Source: Bacillus sp. MM2020_1 (GTDB lineage: Bacteria > Bacillota > Bacilli > Bacillales > Cytobacillaceae). Taken from it: a stretch of 61,968 bases of DNA. Shown here one piece after another: positions 60,772 to 61,968 of the stretch. The notes under the pieces are model-generated. The model worked only from the letters and a program-made list of their open reading frames with translations, had not been told where the DNA came from and ran no database searches. The DNA is taken from NCBI GenBank assembly GCA_011250595.1, contig JAANMP010000025.1:1-61968 (forward strand), in the 5' to 3' direction. Position 1 is the first letter of the stretch. Each line of letters begins with the position of its first letter. The translations under genes and the position numbers were made by a program.

Positions 60772-61872
60772 TTAATTTAAAGCAAACTGAGCAAATTTTT
60801 CCGAAAAGGAGGCTTCTTGTTTCATTTGCATTTCTTGCTGGTCTTTAATTTCAGTTTTTCTATTTACTTCAAATCTTTTCAATCGCTGTGCCGAAATGTT
60901 TTTTTCCGAAAGTGCTTCGGTTAAGATCGGAGCTAACACATGGGCGTCCTTCATCCCACAGTTAATCCCGATTGCACCAGTTGGAGTCATGGTGTGAGCG
61001 GCATCCCCGATCATAATTAATCCGTCCTTTACCCATGTATCAGAACGGGAGCTTTGTACTTTTAAGGGAACAAAATCATTCCATGTACGAAGATGCTGTA
61101 GAACGAGCTCCTTCAATTCGGGAAAGCTTTCAATTAATGGTTCAAGAAATGGCTTTAATGATTGTTTTCTTAACGAAGGAAAAGAACCTTCTTCAATATT
61201 CCAGCCAATTTGAATGTATCCTCCCGTTTGTGTGAACAAGGCAAGCTGATGGCCGTCAACAAGAACCATTCTTGTTGTGGGCTCCCATCCTGCAGGTGCT
61301 GGAATTTTGGCCCACAAAACATCATAACCATGTGTCATCTCTACCGTTGGAATCTCCGCAAGCTTTCTGACAGTCGAATAACGTCCATCCGCCCCAACAA
61401 CCACGGAGCTGTTAATGATTACTTCTTGACCGTCACTTATCGCTTTCACACCCGTAAAGACTCCACGTTCATCCTGCATTAATTCCGTTACTTTTGTGTT
61501 AAAAAGAAGACGGTAATTTTTATATTGTTCTGATTCTTGGGTCATTGCACTTAGTAAATTCGCTTGAGGTACATGAATTCCTACATGATCCTCAGCATTG
61601 GAAGGTGTAATCGTGTTAACAATCTGTTTTCCTGAAAAAAACTCAACCTTTTTCATTTTAAGGATGCCTAGCTCTTCTATCTTATCAAATAATTGGTGCT
61701 CTTTTAAAATGGCTTCTGTTTCAGAATTAATATGTTCGCCTCTAAATTTCCTGTTTACTCCGGAGGATCGTTCGAGAAGAATGGTTGATACTCCGTTCTT
61801 AGCCAAAATAAACCCAAGTAATGTCCCTGCTGGTCCGCCACCCACAATACAAACATCTGCCTGCAGCTTCAA
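60772..61872 (-). CDS. FAD-dependent monooxygenase (PHBH/UbiH class)
   Basis: About 366 residues with the FAD-binding motif VCIVGGGPAGTLLG (about 7-20), the second motif VVGADGRYSTVRK (about 155-168, DG motif) and GDAAHTMTPTGAIGINCGMKDA (about 287-308, GD motif). The length and three motifs match class A flavoprotein hydroxylases that act on aromatic compounds with NAD(P)H. Substrate unknown. TTG at 61872 is preferred because AGAAGG lies six bases upstream; GTG at 61881 abuts that site. The window ends 96 bp upstream. Confidence 0.85.
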   Translation of the reverse strand: MKLQADVCIVGGGPAGTLLGFILAKNGVSTILLERSSGVNRKFRGEHINSETEAILKEHQLFDKIEELGILKMKKVEFFSGKQIVNTITPSNAEDHVGIHVPQANLLSAMTQESEQYKNYRLLFNTKVTELMQDERGVFTGVKAISDGQEVIINSSVVVGADGRYSTVRKLAEIPTVEMTHGYDVLWAKIPAPAGWEPTTRMVLVDGHQLALFTQTGGYIQIGWNIEEGSFPSLRKQSLKPFLEPLIESFPELKELVLQHLRTWNDFVPLKVQSSRSDTWVKDGLIMIGDAAHTMTPTGAIGINCGMKDAHVLAPILTEALSEKNISAQRLKRFEVNRKTEIKDQQEMQMKQEASFSEKFAQFALN

Positions 61873-61968
61873 TATATTCACCTTCTGGTTATATTTATTT
61901 TTGAAAAATTTATCTTCAAAAGTTTTCTTATAAGAATAAAAGTTGATTATAGAATAACAAATCTCACG

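Overview
The window looks like chromosomal DNA from a low-GC, endospore-forming Bacillaceae (Bacillus or Neobacillus-like). The signs are strong AGGAGG-type ribosome binding sites, many TTG and GTG starts, classic TTGACA/TATAAT promoters, a DUF3231 (spore coat F-like) protein, a glnQHMP operon, a YugP metallopeptidase, a Crh-like protein and MhqR-type quinone-response genes. No rRNA, tRNA, CRISPR array, insertion sequence or complete prophage was seen.

Layout. 1-6.8 kb: a cupredoxin lipoprotein, a 21-bp repeat block, a divergent quinone oxidoreductase/Rrf2 pair with its operators, an SPFH protein coupled to a tiny ribbon-helix-helix protein, a secreted NlpC/P60 hydrolase, a DUF3231 protein and a YoaK-type membrane protein. 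7.2-13.4 kb: a seven-gene minus-strand operon (RpiR regulator, M20 amidohydrolase, polar amino-acid ABC transporter, GNAT acyltransferase, enolase-superfamily N-succinylamino acid racemase). It matches the known three-enzyme route that converts D-amino acids irreversibly to L-amino acids, here with its own importer and regulator. 13.7-17.7 kb: an ABM monooxygenase, an orphan acetolactate-synthase-like enzyme, and DoxX/HxlR/FMN reductase. 17.8-25.1 kb: a very large secreted subtilase with a domain inserted in its catalytic unit, then glnQHMP. 25.4-29.2 kb: an S9 peptidase and a secreted 5'-nucleotidase.

29.3-35.4 kb is the standout region: a thiazole/oxazole-modified peptide (TOMM) bacteriocin cluster of the heterocycloanthracin/sonorensin type. 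The precursor carries thirteen cysteines in exact Cys-X-X register. It is followed by a hairpin and then three enzymes: an E1-like maturation protein, a fused leader-binding/YcaO cyclodehydratase ending in a PxPxP-type tail, and a duplicated SagB-type dehydrogenase. No dedicated exporter, leader protease or immunity gene is visible. Divergent from it lies a Crh-like HPr paralog with Tyr at position 15 and Ser46 retained.

36-46 kb: a small zinc-ribbon protein, Gfo/Idh/MocA and SEC-C proteins, then an electrophile/quinone-response cluster (azoreductase, pirin, flavin reductase, MhqD-type hydrolase) with a perfect MhqR-like palindrome on a consensus promoter and a 28-codon relic of the ring-cleaving dioxygenase gene that normally precedes mhqD. 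Transaldolase, RpiA and a MocR regulator follow. 46-62 kb is mostly housekeeping: YugP, a HAD phosphatase, an N-acetyltransferase, cysteine desulfurase, a class I amidotransferase, an MBL hydrolase, an MFS transporter, SerC, a 52-bp tandem repeat array, a luciferase-like oxidoreductase, a three-gene ba3-type cytochrome oxidase operon, a SnoaL-like protein and an FAD monooxygenase. Gene relics (aldo/keto reductase at 49.1 kb, mhqE at 41.3 kb, an unknown C-terminus at 35.4 kb) show ongoing gene loss.
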